From NCBI GenBank assembly GCA_022605405.1, contig JABYQQ010000002.1, positions 806,001-870,000 of the forward strand: DNA of 64,000 nt, in the 5' to 3' direction. Under the pieces are notes generated by a model that had not been told where the DNA came from, did no database searches, and worked only from the letters and a program-made list of their open reading frames with translations. This stretch comes from Earliella scabrosa. Lineage: Eukaryota; Basidiomycota; Agaricomycetes; Polyporales; Polyporaceae. A program made the position numbers and the translations under genes. Of this stretch, positions 52,737-64,000 are shown in pieces (position 1 is the stretch's first letter; each line of letters opens with the position of its first letter).

Positions 52737-54863
52737 CTACCCGCTATCTTCGTATACAGCGTCGAAGCAACGCAACCAATCGGTTACTGCTGGATGGCGC
52801 CATGTCTTGATGAGGATGCGGTAGTGGACTACACCATCCTCGACCGATGATTCGTCGGAGCTCATGCCGTTCACTCCTAGCAGCCGGAGCATGTTGACAT
52901 GGGGGGCCAATCCTACATAGGATAGCGCAGCAGTCAAGCGGCGATGATAGAGCTATGTGGGAAGTCATGTTAGCACCCATGTATCCGAGATGGAATGTCC
53001 ACTGACGCCCCGTTTGCGTTTGCACGTTTCTTGACTTCGAGCTGCGTCTCTTCGTCCTTGAGGCTGAGCTTGTAACTGTCCGCGAGGTATCTGAGGTGGC
53101 TTGAGAACTTCTTTCGAATGGCCGCCTCGTCGTCCCAGTCATACTCGTCGCATTCCACGAAGTCCTGAACAAAGACCTCGACGGCGGACTTGTTCCAGGG
53201 CGTACCAGGGGATCCAGTGAGGTCTGGACGGAACCGCTCGGCAGTGCAACAAGGCCCCGTCGTGGGATCCCACTGCTTTACTTCGTCTGCGGAGGGAAGC
53301 AGTGCAACATCAAACGGCGACTTCTTGTCTGCCCGATTCATGAGTCTTCGCGCGTGCATATGTACCTGAGACTATAAAAGAACATTGTCAGCTGACAACA
53401 CCGGGTAGCGGGACGAATGGGGATCAACCTCGAGCGAGAGAACATCCTCCGAGCGGTGCTTTGGCAGTCCCTTCAGCTTCGGCTGGCGGATTCGGGGAGC
53501 TTCGCGTTGAGAACTCGATCCTAGACCGGCATACTCTGATCCGTCGTGTTGGTGAGATGCAGGAGAAGTCCGCATAGCGTTGAACCCTGTCACGATGGCG
53601 TTTGATAGATCGCGGAAGCCATTGCTCAAATCCTTCAGCGTGTTGCGGATCTCGAGCATGTCTCTCGAGATGCCGGAGAAAGCTGAATAAATCCCTCACG
53701 GTAAGTTGTTTCACCGTGCACGTGTGGACGGCTCTACTACGCACGTATGGGTTCCCCTCAGGGTCTGGCGTAGGATGGGGCCTCTCCCAGTCTCCGCCCA
53801 TAGGTGGCGGCACACGATCCATGTTGACGTCGATTGGGTCGACCGGATCGACCGGATCGACATCCATCAAGGTGTTGTCCAGACGAGCTTCACGACGATC
53901 TGACGGTGGACCAGGATTAGACGACGAACCCGGCGTGACAGCAGGCTGGCCTTGAAAGAATACAGGGGAAGTACGCCTCTGTCTCATTGGCGGTTGGTGT
54001 CCTGCCGTGGACGGAGCAGGCGGATTAGGGCTCTGGTGCCCGGGCTTACGGTACCCAGATGGACCCGTTGTGTCCATCGTCAATGCAGATCTTGCCGGGA
54101 CGCCTCCAGCCTGCACATTCGCGGGCCGTGCCAGCCCTGGCCGAGCAGTCGACGAAGTGTTCGGATGAACTGGACGACGAGCCGTGGGACTAGTAGGCGC
54201 TGCCACTGTCGCCGTCGTCCGGTTGAGCGGGAGACTGATAAGTTGATCTGCGTGCGGGTAATTGCTCAGAGGGGACGTTGACGGGGAGCGGAGGTGTGGT
54301 CGTGTGCTGATTCTGCAGCAACGAATGCGTTCGGTATGCGATGTCCCACATGGCTCGACTAAGCACGTACCTGTACCTCAGGTTGGCCTAACGGAGTAGC
54401 AGGCGGTCTGCCGCTGTTGGGCCGAGCGAGAGGCGGAGTCGTCGTCTGGCCTGCGGGTAACTGTCCAGAGCGGGTGTTGACAGGCGGGGTTGTAGTCGGC
54501 CGAGCCTTCTGCACCAACGAATGCGTTCGGTATGCGATGTCCCACATAGCTCGACTAAGCACGTACCTGTACCTCAGGTTGGCCTAATGGAGTAGCATGC
54601 GGTCTGCTGCTGTTGGGCCGAGCGAGAGGCGGAGGAGTCGTCTGGCCTGTGGGCAACACGGGGGTGACAGGAGCAACATCCTCAGGGGCACTGCCACTTG
54701 ACGATCGCGGACCAGTGGCCGGCCGTTGCTGTCGGCGAGGACGGATCAGTACTGTGGAAAGCGCCCTTGTGAAGCATCTAGATACGGACCTGTGCAGCGA
54801 CAGTGGGCTCTTGTGTTCCCGCATCCTCCTCCGAATCATGCGACTCAGCATGGTGACGTCCAT
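52737..54863 (-). CDS. Unknown lineage-specific protein with Pro-rich repeats and conserved C-terminal domain
   Basis: Start MDVTMLSRMIRRRMREHKS at 54863. Then two near-identical exons (ARPNSSRPHATPLGQPEVQ; KARPTTTPPVNTRSG plus ARPNSGRPPATPLGQPEVQ) are each followed by the same 58-bp intron. A third exon (NQHTTTPPLPVNVPSEQ) runs into TAG near 54200; the likely continuation (TARPGLARPANVQAGG, MDVDPVDPVDPIDVNMDRVP) is in another frame. Next comes a helical part (RDMLEIRNTLKDLSNGFRDL), IRQPKLKGLPKHRSEDVLSL, and a charged domain TAERFRPDLTGSPGTPWNKS, AVEVFVQDFVECDEYDWDDE, FSSHLRYLADSYKLSLKDEE, and RLLGVNGMSSDESSVEDGVV with YRILIKTWRHPAVTDWLRCF at the end. The combination 'GMSSDES...W R x P x (V/L) T x W L R' is very common in uncharacterised mushroom proteins. 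Function unknown; the frame break suggests decay or a missed splice. Confidence 0.5.
54254..54700. repeat. 196-bp tandem duplication of an exon-intron unit
   Basis: The segment beginning ACGAATGCGTTCGGTATGCG at 54321 recurs at 54517, period 196 bp, with a more diverged partial unit before 54321. On the minus strand each unit is a 138-nt Pro-rich exon plus a 58-bp intron starting GTACGTGCTTAG. Because the exon is 46 codons and phase 0 on both sides, duplication keeps the frame. Confidence 0.85.
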
Positions 54864-56309
54864 CGAGCCATGCTTGCGTCCTCGATCGATCCGAGGGAAG
54901 GGCTAAGAAAGCAAATAAGTTGAGCTGGAGCTGCGCTATCCAGAGGGTGGACTGTGGACCATACCGTCGAATTTAGCGCGCTTGCCGCGACGGTCTGATC
55001 GAGAGGAGGTGGAAGCATTGCTCGCCAATGCCCTACGCGTCGCCTTGTTGCGCTTCTGCCCTATATGTGGGTGGATGCTGCCACTCGTCCCTGTTCGGTC
55101 ACTATCTGAAACTCTGCAGTAGGATCATTGAGGACAATGCTGCGCATGAGGATAGCCACGACACTCACGACATCTCCGACTCCTCTCCGGAGGTTTCCGC
55201 CCGTGAATATGATGGCATTGCACCATAGCCATGAGGAGGCATTCCCTGGAATCCAAATGGCGGATAGCCGACCCTAGAGATGCGTATCAGGTACTCTTCA
55301 ACTGAGATTCGTCACGTCTCTACTCACCCATATGGTGGCATCTGCTGAACCGCCATCGGGGGCCAAGGCGCTTGTGGGTACCCTTGGAAGTATTGAGTTG
55401 GGCCGGGAATGGACCCCGAGTAGTTGTGTGGTCTGTGCACCAAGGTCAAACCAGGACGAAGACTGCTCAACACAAGCCGTACATGTGCTGGGGCATCCCA
55501 TATCCCATCCACGGACCGTATGGCGCCGCCATATCTGGGGGGCCGTGTCCATAACGCACGTTCCTAGCTTTCGTCGTCAGTTATAGAATCCATCGTGCAA
55601 ATATGACATCGACTCACGCATCCGGGTGGTGCGGACCAGCCGCTGACGCCCCCGGGGCGTCGTCAAATGATCCGGGTAAATCGCCCGAGTCGCTCTCTTC
55701 CTCGAAGGTCGAGACGTCGCCATCGTCATCGTCCGAGTACTCGCCTTCTGAGCCGCTCACTGCAATATACTCTCGGTTAGCAGGTGACGCGGAAGGACGG
55801 TGCGATGCTCACCCTGCTGACGCCATTGGTGTTCGCTGGACAGGGACATATGCGGTTGCTACACTGCGGGTGGGTAATGCTTCGAACGGGTGAGATGGAG
55901 TCGGGACGAGAGGGAGAGCGGATACTTATAAGATGTAACACGACAAACTCGCATGACATGAAGTCCTTACCGCCTTTGTCTCCCTAAAGATTATCGCGCG
56001 CGAGGATATGTCGAGTATTTTTTGAGGACTTCGGAACAGAAATGGGATAAAGATCGAGATACAGATCAAACAAAGGAGTACAAGAGGTTTGCGGCCACAC
56101 ACAGTGAGCCGTCAATGGGATGAAGAGGACTGAATGCGAGCTCGTTTCGAAGGAGGAAAGGAAGACACCTGGCATACACGCCTCCGTCAGACGCACATCA
56201 GCACATCAGCGGCATGACGACTCACGGGATCTACATCAGACTGACGCCTACGAACGCGAGAAGGCCCTGCCGCGCACGAAGTGAGCTCCGCGCTCGTTTC
56301 GGTGGTAGT
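54864..56309. other. Stretch with low-complexity minus-strand frames
   Basis: At 55200-55560 the minus strand reads Pro/Gly/Tyr-rich sequence (SIPGPTQYFQGYPQAPWPPM) and at 55620-55770 an acidic/Ser-rich stretch, as in a prion-like or activation-type region. A small gene may lie here, but no start or folded domain is visible. Confidence 0.3.
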
Positions 56310-57135
56310 CTACAGCCGAAGGTTCAGTATCGTCCACAGAAATTGTAGTAATACTTGCAGTTGGAGCTGCTTCATCGGGAGCCGTTTGGCTCCCGCTTGC
56401 ATGCAGTCGGCTTGCAGAACCAGCGGAAGCACTTGCCAGCCCAGAAGATAGCTGCCCATCAAGGGTTCGAATTCACGGCGTGATCTATTCACAGGATGGA
56501 CGAATCGACAGACCTTGGATGAGAGACGGCTCAACTCCGCCCATCGAGTTTCCCTCTCGAGTTGACCGATCCGAGATTCGGCACGTTTTGCGGCTTGCTC
56601 CTCTTTTTTAGCACTAGCTTGAGCTCCTTCAACTTCATATTATCGTGGGCAAGACGTTGCTGGTGGTCTTCTATCAACCTTGTTGACTCGCGAGCTTCGA
56701 CTTGAGGTCTTCGACACTGACGCGAAGGCCTTGATGGGTTCGGTTGATGTCGGACTGCAACGCATCCAGCTCAGAGCGCCGTCTGTATGGATATGAGGAT
56801 TAGCGTGCTCATGAGTGGCCGTAGGGACTGGGGATGACGAACTTCTCAACGGCGTGCAGGTGATCATCGTCGTACCCCGTAACCTTCAAGGATAACTCAA
56901 GAGCTATCCAGGAGGCAATCTTGCGTTCCGGATTACATCCCGTGGGGCACTTCTCATTGCCAACGTCTATCACCTTCTCGATGCAGCTGCGACAGACGAC
57001 GTGGCCTACAAGCCACTGAGCACATTCATCAAGAGGGATGTTGAGAACAAACGTACCACACGTTGGGATGAGAACTAGCCGCAACGACGGTTCCGACGCA
57101 TGGCTTTCGAGACATACAACGCACTTCGGATGCAT
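56310..57135 (-). CDS. RING-finger coiled-coil protein
   Basis: Exon 1 (57135-57057) and exon 2 (from 57005), separated by a 51-bp intron, encode MHPKCVVCLESHASEP and IPTCGHVVCRSCIEKVIDVG, NEKCPTGCN. The Cys/His order C-x2-C...C-G-H-x2-C-x2-C...C-P-x2-C is that of a RING finger, typical of E3 ubiquitin ligases; the ubiquitin role is inferred from the family. A later exon gives RRSELDALQSDINRTHQGLR, SVEDLKSKLASQQ and, after a 45-bp intron, VEGAQASAKKEEQAAKRAES and RIGQLERETRWAELSRLS, a clear coiled coil. The splice after VEKFVIP (about 56830-56780) does not join in phase in my reading, and the C-terminus up to 56310 is uncertain. N-terminal RING plus coiled coil is a frequent small mushroom protein type. 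The start is the ATG directly before the first zinc ligand. Confidence 0.65.
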
Positions 57136-57489
57136 CGTTGAGAAGGGCGGTGTCAATGGAGGGGAGAACCAACAGAGGGTGGGTGGGGAGCGCGTCGTTT
57201 CATCGGCGTATGATATACCGGCCTCGCGGACAAGCTCTTTGTTCGGCCTACCACGCGGCAACCGGCTTATACAAGAGATCACGAGCTCGTCATTCAGGAT
57301 CAAATGTACCGCACCAATGCACGAGCCAACAGTGCAAGCACTCAACACTTCGACTGTATATCGCCTAACGATCGCAGTGCACTATGGTACAGATATGGTT
57401 TTGACCGATCATCCAAGACGTTTGACATACATCTGCGCAGATGGTCAGATTGCTGCTGAGTTGCAGGGCGACCGTATGCAGCGCATACC

Positions 57490-58310
57490 TCAAGACAGAC
57501 TCACGCCCTTCCTCTGGTTGTCGATGTAGTCCAGCAACGTCTGGACATCATCGAGTCCCCGCTGCACCATGTCCATCGAGATCTTGACGTCCTTGGCCGC
57601 GAAATCTGTAACTAGCTCGTACACCCCCACCAGGGCGTCCTCTCGAACCGGCGGCACCTGAGAGGGTTTGGTGTAGTCGAAGAAGTTCTCCTGTAGCCTC
57701 AGAATTTGCGCCTCCATCGTGTCGTGATGCTGAGTGGCGACGGTCAACGCGTAGGTGAGCATCTCCACGAAGCGTTTGTACTCGTCTTCGCTGTGGGATT
57801 TTAAGTCCTACCAAACGTCTTCTTCGGCAAACACAGTTACGCTGACCTTCCACTCGTGATCCACGTCCTAAGGCGGAGGATATATGAGCGAGTGCGGCAC
57901 CCGAGACATCGCCGAACATACCTGAGTAGGCCGCAGCAACGCATGCCGTCCAACCAGGTGGTCGATCAGGGTTCTACTCGACGGGAAGTTGTTAGGTATG
58001 ACCGCTTGGAACACGACTACGTCCGACGAGTGATCAAGAACGGCAGACCTCGTATCTCATGCGGAGTACTTACAGACGTCCGGTGCGACCTGGGCAATCG
58101 CTACGTGGGCAATCTCCCATTCCTCAGCAGCGATCTCGCAGAATGGACCTTCACCAACCGCTCCCTGAGCGAACTGTACCGCGCGAGCCCAGAACACGAT
58201 GTCCCTGATCACAGACGTTATATCTTGCACAGACTGCATGACACAGAGGACACTTACGGCGCGTCAAGTGCATTGGCGATGGGTGTTGCAGCCATGGAAC
58301 TGTCGGTCAT
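57490..58310 (-). CDS. Helical unknown protein, one in-frame TAG
   Basis: Minus-strand pieces: MTDSSMAATPIANALDA (58310-58258), DITSVIRDIVFWARAVQFAQ plus GAVGEGPFCEIAAEEWEIAH (58230-58075), VFQAVIPNNFPSSRTLIDHL (58010-57925), and DVDHEWKVSVTVFAEEDVW, TAG (57810-57808), DLKSHSEDEYKRFVEMLTYA, LTVATQHHDTMEAQILRLQE, DVKISMDMVQRGLDDVQTLL ending at 57490. Introns with GTAAGT or GTATGT donors separate them, but the first junction does not keep phase (the gap is only 24-34 bp). The protein is alpha-helical with no motif I can place. The stop and the poor first junction suggest a recent pseudogene. Confidence 0.45.
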
Positions 58311-59611
58311 GCGTTGACGTGGTCGCAGGAAGAGAACCAAGCGGTAGGGATAAAAGCGATGCGAGTGGCGTGGGCGGTCGGAACGTGACAATATAGACGC
58401 TTGAGAACGGGCTTGACGTGCGATCTAGGACAAATGACCCTCGTACTGCTGTCCTACCAGCCAATTAATATGCGTATGTAAGGAGACATAGTCGATATCG
58501 AAGGCGAAATAGAAACATCGAAACATCCAGGATAGGAATATCGGACGTGCGTACTCACCACAAGAGCCTCGGGGAGAGGATCCGCCCAGGACAGTCTGGG
58601 AGCGGAAGAAAGGAATCAGAGCTCTGCACGTGCAAAAAAGGCAAGGGAGCGCGTGTAGGACATACGCATTCACCGTGGATAGCGCAAGAGCCAATGGGAG
58701 AGGTTCACTCGACACAATCTGTGAACGAAAGAAAGGAGATGAGATCTCTCCGATGTCGAGGAGAGCAAAGCTGAAAAGGAACGTCCAGGTAGGACGGAGC
58801 AAGATAGGACAACCGCATTGACCGCGATCGCCGAGCAACACCGCCAATTGTCGGCTAGCACGAACTGACACCCGAGCTGGGAGACCGTAGACAGACGGTT
58901 GTAGGATATCGTTCGCAAAGGGGGAAGGGAACAAACGAGAGAGAAGTGCACTCACCGGATGCACCAAGAACAGCCTGTCTCAGGCGGTCGTCTCTCAACG
59001 GCGCGGCGTGGCACTATCCTGCACGAGCGCCATTCAGACATACGCCGGTAGAATACGACAGACAGCATTTACCTTGGAGGACCGGTGAGGAGCGCTGGGC
59101 AGGCGAGGCCGGGTGCGTTGGCGAAAACGGAAGTTGACGGATGACGAGCACTGGGCCGACGCACGAAGCAGCGATGAAGGCAGTCGAAAGCGACAGATCT
59201 GGGAAATTCGAAGGCAGCGGCGAGCTCACGGTGGCGACTCCAGCAGGGCCCGCCGACGCCCGACGTGTCCGCTGCGCGGGCACTCGGGGCGGTCGAATGA
59301 GCCAGCCATCGTCGTCCGCCGCACGATAGCCCCGGCTAGCTCTTGTCTATCCCGTGCAACGCATGCCGACATGGCGTCCGGCGCGGGGTCGGGATGTACT
59401 TCCTCGTCGTTGCCAGAGCCTCAGGGAGCCAGGGAGCCAGGGAGCCAGCAAGCAACAAAGACGCGCGTCGTGACTCGTGAAGCGGACACACGTTGGCGCT
59501 AGTGTTGGTTGTCCGTTCCCAGCTCCGCCGGCAGCTTCCGGGACTGACGAAGCTGGATGACGTTCGGCCGACGCTTTGTATGGCCCTCGCTTCCCCATCC
59601 AGCATCTAGGC
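58311..59611. other. Stretch without a supported gene
   Basis: Overlapping frames on both strands, no domain. A 9-bp repeat AGGGAGCCA occurs three times at 59423-59450. Confidence 0.4.
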
Positions 59612-60529
59612 ATGTTGCGATCCCTCAGTTTCAACAAGCCACCCCGCGCGCACTACAGGCTCTCATCCACTACCACTCGATCTCGCTGCGCTTCGTCACG
59701 TCCTTCCCCCTACCTCCATGATCCCCTTGCGCTTCATCTCAACTCCACCCTGTCACGTCCTGTTCCCCCTACGACTTCGCCCCACGACTACAACACCAGC
59801 GAAGAGTCGGACGGTCTGGACGAGCTCGTGGCCCAGACGAATTCAAATCTCGAGCCCAGTACGGAGGAAGCCCACAGTTCCAAAACCACAGGGGATTCCC
59901 GTGGGCCTCGTGAAGACCGCGAGGACGATTACCACGGCGGTCCGATTGTCCTTTACGCTCAATGGGCGGGTGTCGCTGACCCGCGCGGACACCCATACGC
60001 CCCCGACGAGATGATTCACGTCTACCGTTCTGCAGTCCAACCCCCACTTCCACTCCGAACTGGGCTGCACGTCAAGGTTGCTGCGATGTCGCCCATCTCA
60101 TACCACTCTCCCCTGATACCTCCCACACGGTATGAGGCGTACGACCCGCACGTCGTGGGTCCAATCGTGGGAACGATGCGAGTGGAAGGTTTGGTCGTTG
60201 TGGTGGTGAAGAACAAGTGCCGACGAAACAAAGTTCGCTACGCGCACATTGTGGTTAGGCACGTTCGGGGACGGACGGTAGACAAGGCGGAGTGGGAGAC
60301 GGCTCCTCGAGCCGAGGCAAGTAAAGTCGTCGGACCGACGGATCGATGGGAGCCGGACCTCGAGTTCGAGATCATTCCTCTTCCTTCCAGCGCGTGCGCT
60401 GAGACATGGTGCCGTCGTCCTGACTATGGAGACCCCTCCAAGCTCCCTATCCCTCGATTCTACATACGAGCAGACCCCGACGAGGAGACGAATCGGATCG
60501 GACCACGGATTCGGCGAAAAGACCGTTAG
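59612..60529 (+). CDS. Unknown single-exon protein
   Basis: ATG at 59612 opens a 305-residue frame without introns. The N-terminal 90 residues are Ser/Thr/Pro-rich, then acidic (NTSEESDGLDELVAQTNSNL). The rest looks folded: YHGGPIVLYAQWAGVADPRG, YRSAVQPPLPLRTGLHVKVA, a strand-rich segment VGPIVGTMRVEGLVVVVVKN, YAHIVVRHVRGRTVDKAEWE, and DLEFEIIPLPSSACAETWCR. It ends with a basic tail. I know no family. Uniform coding quality over 200 residues argues that it is a real gene. It lies 1.3 kb from the preceding helical gene, which is on the other strand. Confidence 0.5.
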   Translation: MLRSLSFNKPPRAHYRLSSTTTRSRCASSRPSPYLHDPLALHLNSTLSRPVPPTTSPHDYNTSEESDGLDELVAQTNSNLEPSTEEAHSSKTTGDSRGPREDREDDYHGGPIVLYAQWAGVADPRGHPYAPDEMIHVYRSAVQPPLPLRTGLHVKVAAMSPISYHSPLIPPTRYEAYDPHVVGPIVGTMRVEGLVVVVVKNKCRRNKVRYAHIVVRHVRGRTVDKAEWETAPRAEASKVVGPTDRWEPDLEFEIIPLPSSACAETWCRRPDYGDPSKLPIPRFYIRADPDEETNRIGPRIRRKDR

Positions 60530-61177
60530 GCGTCCCGTCGGAAGCCCTGTGGAAGCTCTAGAGAAGTCCCACCGAAGTTTTTTCGCTCGTCTACCAATCA
60601 GATTAGGCTTCTTTATGCGATCACGTGCGCGCCTCTCGGATTAGCGTGCCCGGACCGTCCCACCCTTTACGTGATATAGGACATAGGACATTGGTTTCGA
60701 GGACAACATGTACTTTGTGCTGACGGAAGTCTTAAACCCCGACGACTACTGAACCCCATTGACTGACATGCACATACTTGAAAGTTTTCGAACCTCAGAC
60801 TGTGGTAGGTGCGGTTGATATCAGATAACGTTTGGTGGTCGAGCTAAACATTCCGCGTAGACTGCTAGGCTCACCAGTGTAGGGCGCAGGGCGCAGGGTG
60901 CTCCTAGGGAAGCATGGCTCACTACTCAAACTGCCGCGGCGAAACGAGAATGGCAATGGGATTGCCCCCAGTGCAGTGAATCCACGGCCGCCGGGTTGTC
61001 CAAGTCTGCCGACATACGCGCTAGAACTGATGGGCAGCATGCGTATTAAGATCACCCTGCACGAGCACGAGAAGGACCTCCAAGAACTCCGCTCCGAAGT
61101 GTAATGACTACCGTGTGAACCTTGAACAGTGAAGTCTTCGCCCTCCACCGCGTTCTCCTTGCATTATCTCCTCCTTC
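60530..61177. other. Spacer
   Basis: A short frame at 60898-61104 (GSMRIKITLHEHEKDLQELR) has no domain. Otherwise the likely promoter of the next frame. Confidence 0.4.
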
Positions 61178-61754
61178 ATGGCTTCCAGTCCCCTCCCCCC
61201 ACGCGATCATGACGAGGAACACCCGGCGGGGCCTACCAAGAGCGCGTCATCCACGGACGGACGTCGAGTAGATGGTACTCATCTCGATGGCACTTCGTTC
61301 CAGACTACCCATCCTACGGCGCGCGACGCATTGGGTCATCAACCCATCCAAGCTTCCTCGTTCATGCTTGGTGACCTCAACGACTTAGGCATGGCGACGA
61401 CCACTCCCCCTAACTCCTTCGTCGACACGGGAGAGCGCGACAGTACTGTCCAAGTGCTGGGGGAGCAGATGAGGTCCGAATATTACTTTCGGGTGAGTTA
61501 CCCCGCTTCCCGCGCGATTGATGCTACAACAGACCCACAGAGACGCCTCCGCGATACCCCAAGGAACTCGCGCCACGCTGGTGGAAGAGGACGACGCGCT
61601 CAGCCCCGAAGTGCTCGCCCTGTCCCTAGCCGTGTCTCCGCTCGCCCGATTGTCACTCCGCCCGCTCAAGGGATTCAGTGTCTCACGTCCCGGTGGCTCC
61701 CGTACGACCAGAACACTTCGAGCTTGCAATCTATTTGCCGTAGTGCTCGACTAG
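61178..61754 (+). CDS. Low-complexity unknown protein
   Basis: ATG at 61178. Exon 1 to 61492, a 40-bp intron (61493-61532) and exon 2 61533-61754 join in phase (about 178 residues). The product is Ser/Thr/Asp-rich with FMLGDLNDLGMATTTPPNSF and LVEEDDALSPEVLALSLAVS. If the intron is retained the frame instead runs to 61945, so the 3' end is uncertain. No domain, so function cannot be proposed; it may be a disordered regulatory protein. Confidence 0.35.
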
Positions 61755-63418
61755 AACGCCATCATCCAGACTCGATCTTCCCCAGTCCAGAAGTAGTGGG
61801 TACTGTGTCTTCGTTCCCCCGCGACCATCCCGGCATGGGCCTGGAGGCACCGCAGTCTTCCCGCGAAGCATCGAGATTCGGATTGCACCACGAGGTGAGC
61901 CGTTATGTTGCCTGGTCAATTCGCTTCGCTCTGAGACACTCATAGCAATCAGAATGTGCTCCCTCCACGCGCCCATCGCCCGTCACGCTCTTTTCCACGG
62001 CTTCATATGCTGAGCAACCTAGTGTCGGCGCAGTCGCGTGTCGCGTCCTCACTGATACCAGTGACGTTCAGTCATTTGCTGATCTGTCTCCCAGATACTC
62101 GTATCAGAGGCCGGACGTGAACCAGGCATCCATGGGGAGCATGGCTCACTCATATCTGTTCAGTACAAGCACTAGTGGGCGTGCTCCTCCCGCGGTAGGG
62201 CAACCACACGCTGCTCCTCCTCATGTCGGTGGCCACGCAGCTACCGTGAGCGTCCAATCGTTCGCCATGCACGCTCAAACCCCGGTACGTTGTCTCGCTT
62301 ACTTGCGCCCAAGCGCCACTGATTGGAGTTAGTATTCCAGACGTCGACCGTGCCCAGCGTTGCGCACATGTCTGACATAGTAACCCCCGACCTATCTACT
62401 AGTGATTATCCCCTCGTTCGATATAGAGTCTCTGCTGCAAGGTTTGAGCCGCTTCCAAGGCGACGGTAGGGCGGGACGTCCTCTCGTCCCAACACGGGTT
62501 GCTTAGGCGATCTGTTGTTGGCACGCACGAGCTCGGACGCCATCCTGGTGGGCCCCGCCGGGCCCCGGTGCTTCGACATCTGTTCGATGGACTGATGTAG
62601 CTTTCTTCTAGTGCAGTCTTCTTGGTATCTGTCCTTGGTCTGTGCAGCGCTCTCGTCATCTTGCTCTCCACGTTGATTGCTTGTTCTTGGTCATGCTCTG
62701 ATATGTTATCGATGACGTGTATGACTACCTCCACGCTTGGGATATACGTACTACCTGTCAGTGTTTCCACTGTATTTCTCGACAATGTAAGATCGCTGTA
62801 CATATTGCTCTGTATCCCAGTCGACACATGTTCCTTTCTGCTTGCATCGAACAAATTTGTAGCGCCTTGATAGACGACCACCCGCAGGACCACACACTGG
62901 TCTATCATTCTATCGCCGTTACTTTGGCAATGGTGCTCCACCTGACGGCTCACCTTGGACGTCCTAGGGCAGGTGACGTGATGCCTCAATGAAAGCCCTC
63001 GCAGAAGCTTACAATCTACAGCGCACAGAATGGCGCTCTTGGAGATGAGGTGACGGTCGTTGGGAAGGAATCGTGCGGAACATCCGTGGCCAGCGGAAGC
63101 TGCCAACTTGCTGGAATCACCGTGGTGCTGGTATGAGGGCCTACGAGGGCGCCCTGACATAAATTGCAGATACTATACATTACTGACAATTCGCACCAGG
63201 GATGCGCGTACAGGAGTTAGACAGTAGAAGGTGGAATAGCTGATGTATGATGATTGTGAGACTGTCGATAAAGCAGTAGAAAAACGTCCCACTCCGCGAC
63301 ACTGAGACTCGCATGTACCGGTGGAAGCGTACGTAGCGAGAGTCACGGTCATAACGACCTGGAAGCGGACCAAGCTACATACCGAGCTGCTGCCGCTGTA
63401 GAATGGCGGGTCATCAGT
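61755..63418. other. Stretch with weak frames
   Basis: Plus-strand 62117-62332 (HSYLFSTSTSGRAPPAVGQP) looks like another disordered exon, perhaps of the preceding gene. On the minus strand 63160-62399 is open for 253 codons (MIDQCVVLRVVVYQGATNLF, SVEVVIHVIDNISEHDQEQA) but has no domain, and a hydrophobic plus frame overlaps it at 62622-62870. I cannot choose between them. Confidence 0.25.
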
Positions 63419-63880
63419 TCAACCCATCAGGAGAGTGACCCACACCCATACCAATCGCATGATTGCTTCTTGCTCTGGCACAAGCACGGAACCGAGCTGC
63501 TCTGGGCCGAGTCTGAGTAGTTGCAGCAACACTTCCCTCTGTTGCTCGTCGTAGCCAGGCATGACTGGCACCGGTGCAGCAGCTAGTGTATAGTCGTGCA
63601 TCGCGGATGAATGGTATAGCATCGCGGGCAAGGGCGCTCGTTGGGAATACTGGGGCTCGGGCTGCCCCTGTTCACAAGGCACAGGTGGGTGGTGGTAGCC
63701 GGATCGGGCCAAAGTTGGCGACGACGATCGTGGCGGAGTAGGAAGGTGGACGGGCGTATGCAATGAGGATGAATACATTGAGGGGTGAGGAATTGGCGGT
63801 TGGATCGCAGGCGAAGCCGTTAGTGCAGATGTAGGTATAGTTGCAACTCGGTGGACCGGGATGGTGACTGTATCGAGCAA
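63419..63880 (-). CDS. Pro/Ser-rich open frame
   Basis: A 153-codon minus-strand frame: IPHPSMYSSSLHTPVHLPTP, then VPVMPGYDEQQREVLLQLLR, LGPEQLGSVLVPEQEAIMRL. The disordered Pro-rich part followed by an amphipathic Leu-rich helix resembles an activation or interaction region. No domain. The remaining 120 bases to the window end hold nothing recognised. Confidence 0.35.
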   Translation of the reverse strand: MLDTVTIPVHRVATIPTSALTASPAIQPPIPHPSMYSSSLHTPVHLPTPPRSSSPTLARSGYHHPPVPCEQGQPEPQYSQRAPLPAMLYHSSAMHDYTLAAAPVPVMPGYDEQQREVLLQLLRLGPEQLGSVLVPEQEAIMRLVWVWVTLLMG

Positions 63881-64000
63881 GCGCTAGAGTCGTCGATCAG
63901 CTGCCTGAGCGCAACAGGACTAGAGTTCGCGTACATCGAAGATCGCACGATCTGCCATGTTGTGGACAAACATCGCATGGAATAGCGCGTAGCCCACTTG

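Overview
The window looks like nuclear DNA of a filamentous basidiomycete, most likely an Agaricomycete close to the polypores. The DNA is GC-rich, introns are short (about 45-75 bp, GT-AG, with CTAAC-like branch sites), and several protein families are ones I associate with wood-decay mushrooms. I see no rRNA, tRNA, CRISPR array, bacterial operon or complete transposon. Most long open frames are shadows in GC-rich or repetitive DNA and are left out.

Layout. 0.4-3.1 kb: two tandem minus-strand copies of a PD-(D/E)XK-like protein; a third copy lies at 25.6-26.4 kb. 6.9-7.7 kb: a BTB-like gene with a broken 3' end. 8.4-8.9 kb and 19.5-24.1 kb: a satellite family, the second block being a higher-order array of about 4.6 kb. 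Between them lie a KDM3-type JmjC gene (10.1-13.1 kb), a large unknown gene (13.3-15.1 kb) and a broken REEP/Yop1 fragment. 29.5-30.7 kb: a near-perfect 156-bp minisatellite. 31.0-34.8 kb: a cluster of decayed housekeeping genes (hemerythrin-like, PRP45/SNW, TIM54 interrupted by an ERG26-like fragment).

37.5-43.9 kb is the most interesting locus. Two paralogous genes in inverted orientation each start with a 64-nt exon encoding a near copy of the first 20 residues of histone H3. This tail is followed by a PHD-like zinc finger, a domain with a conserved His/Cys pair spaced as in caspase/CHAT proteases (inference), and a C-terminal zinc ribbon. The plus-strand copy (37479-39652, 592 residues) is intact in my model; the minus-strand copy is decaying. 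A broken zinc-knuckle gene sits between them.

44.7-46.1 kb holds diverged satellite-family units. 47.4-49.2 kb is a broken OLA1/YchF GTPase. 50.6-51.2, 52.7-54.9, 56.3-57.1 and 57.5-58.3 kb hold small or lineage-specific genes, several with one in-frame stop or frame break; one is a RING-coiled-coil protein and one has a duplicated exon-intron unit. The last 5 kb hold lineage-specific or low-complexity open frames.

Overall this looks like an accessory, repeat-rich, pseudogene-rich segment. All gene models are hand-spliced; where exon phases add up to a whole number of codons I say so, and where they do not I say that too.
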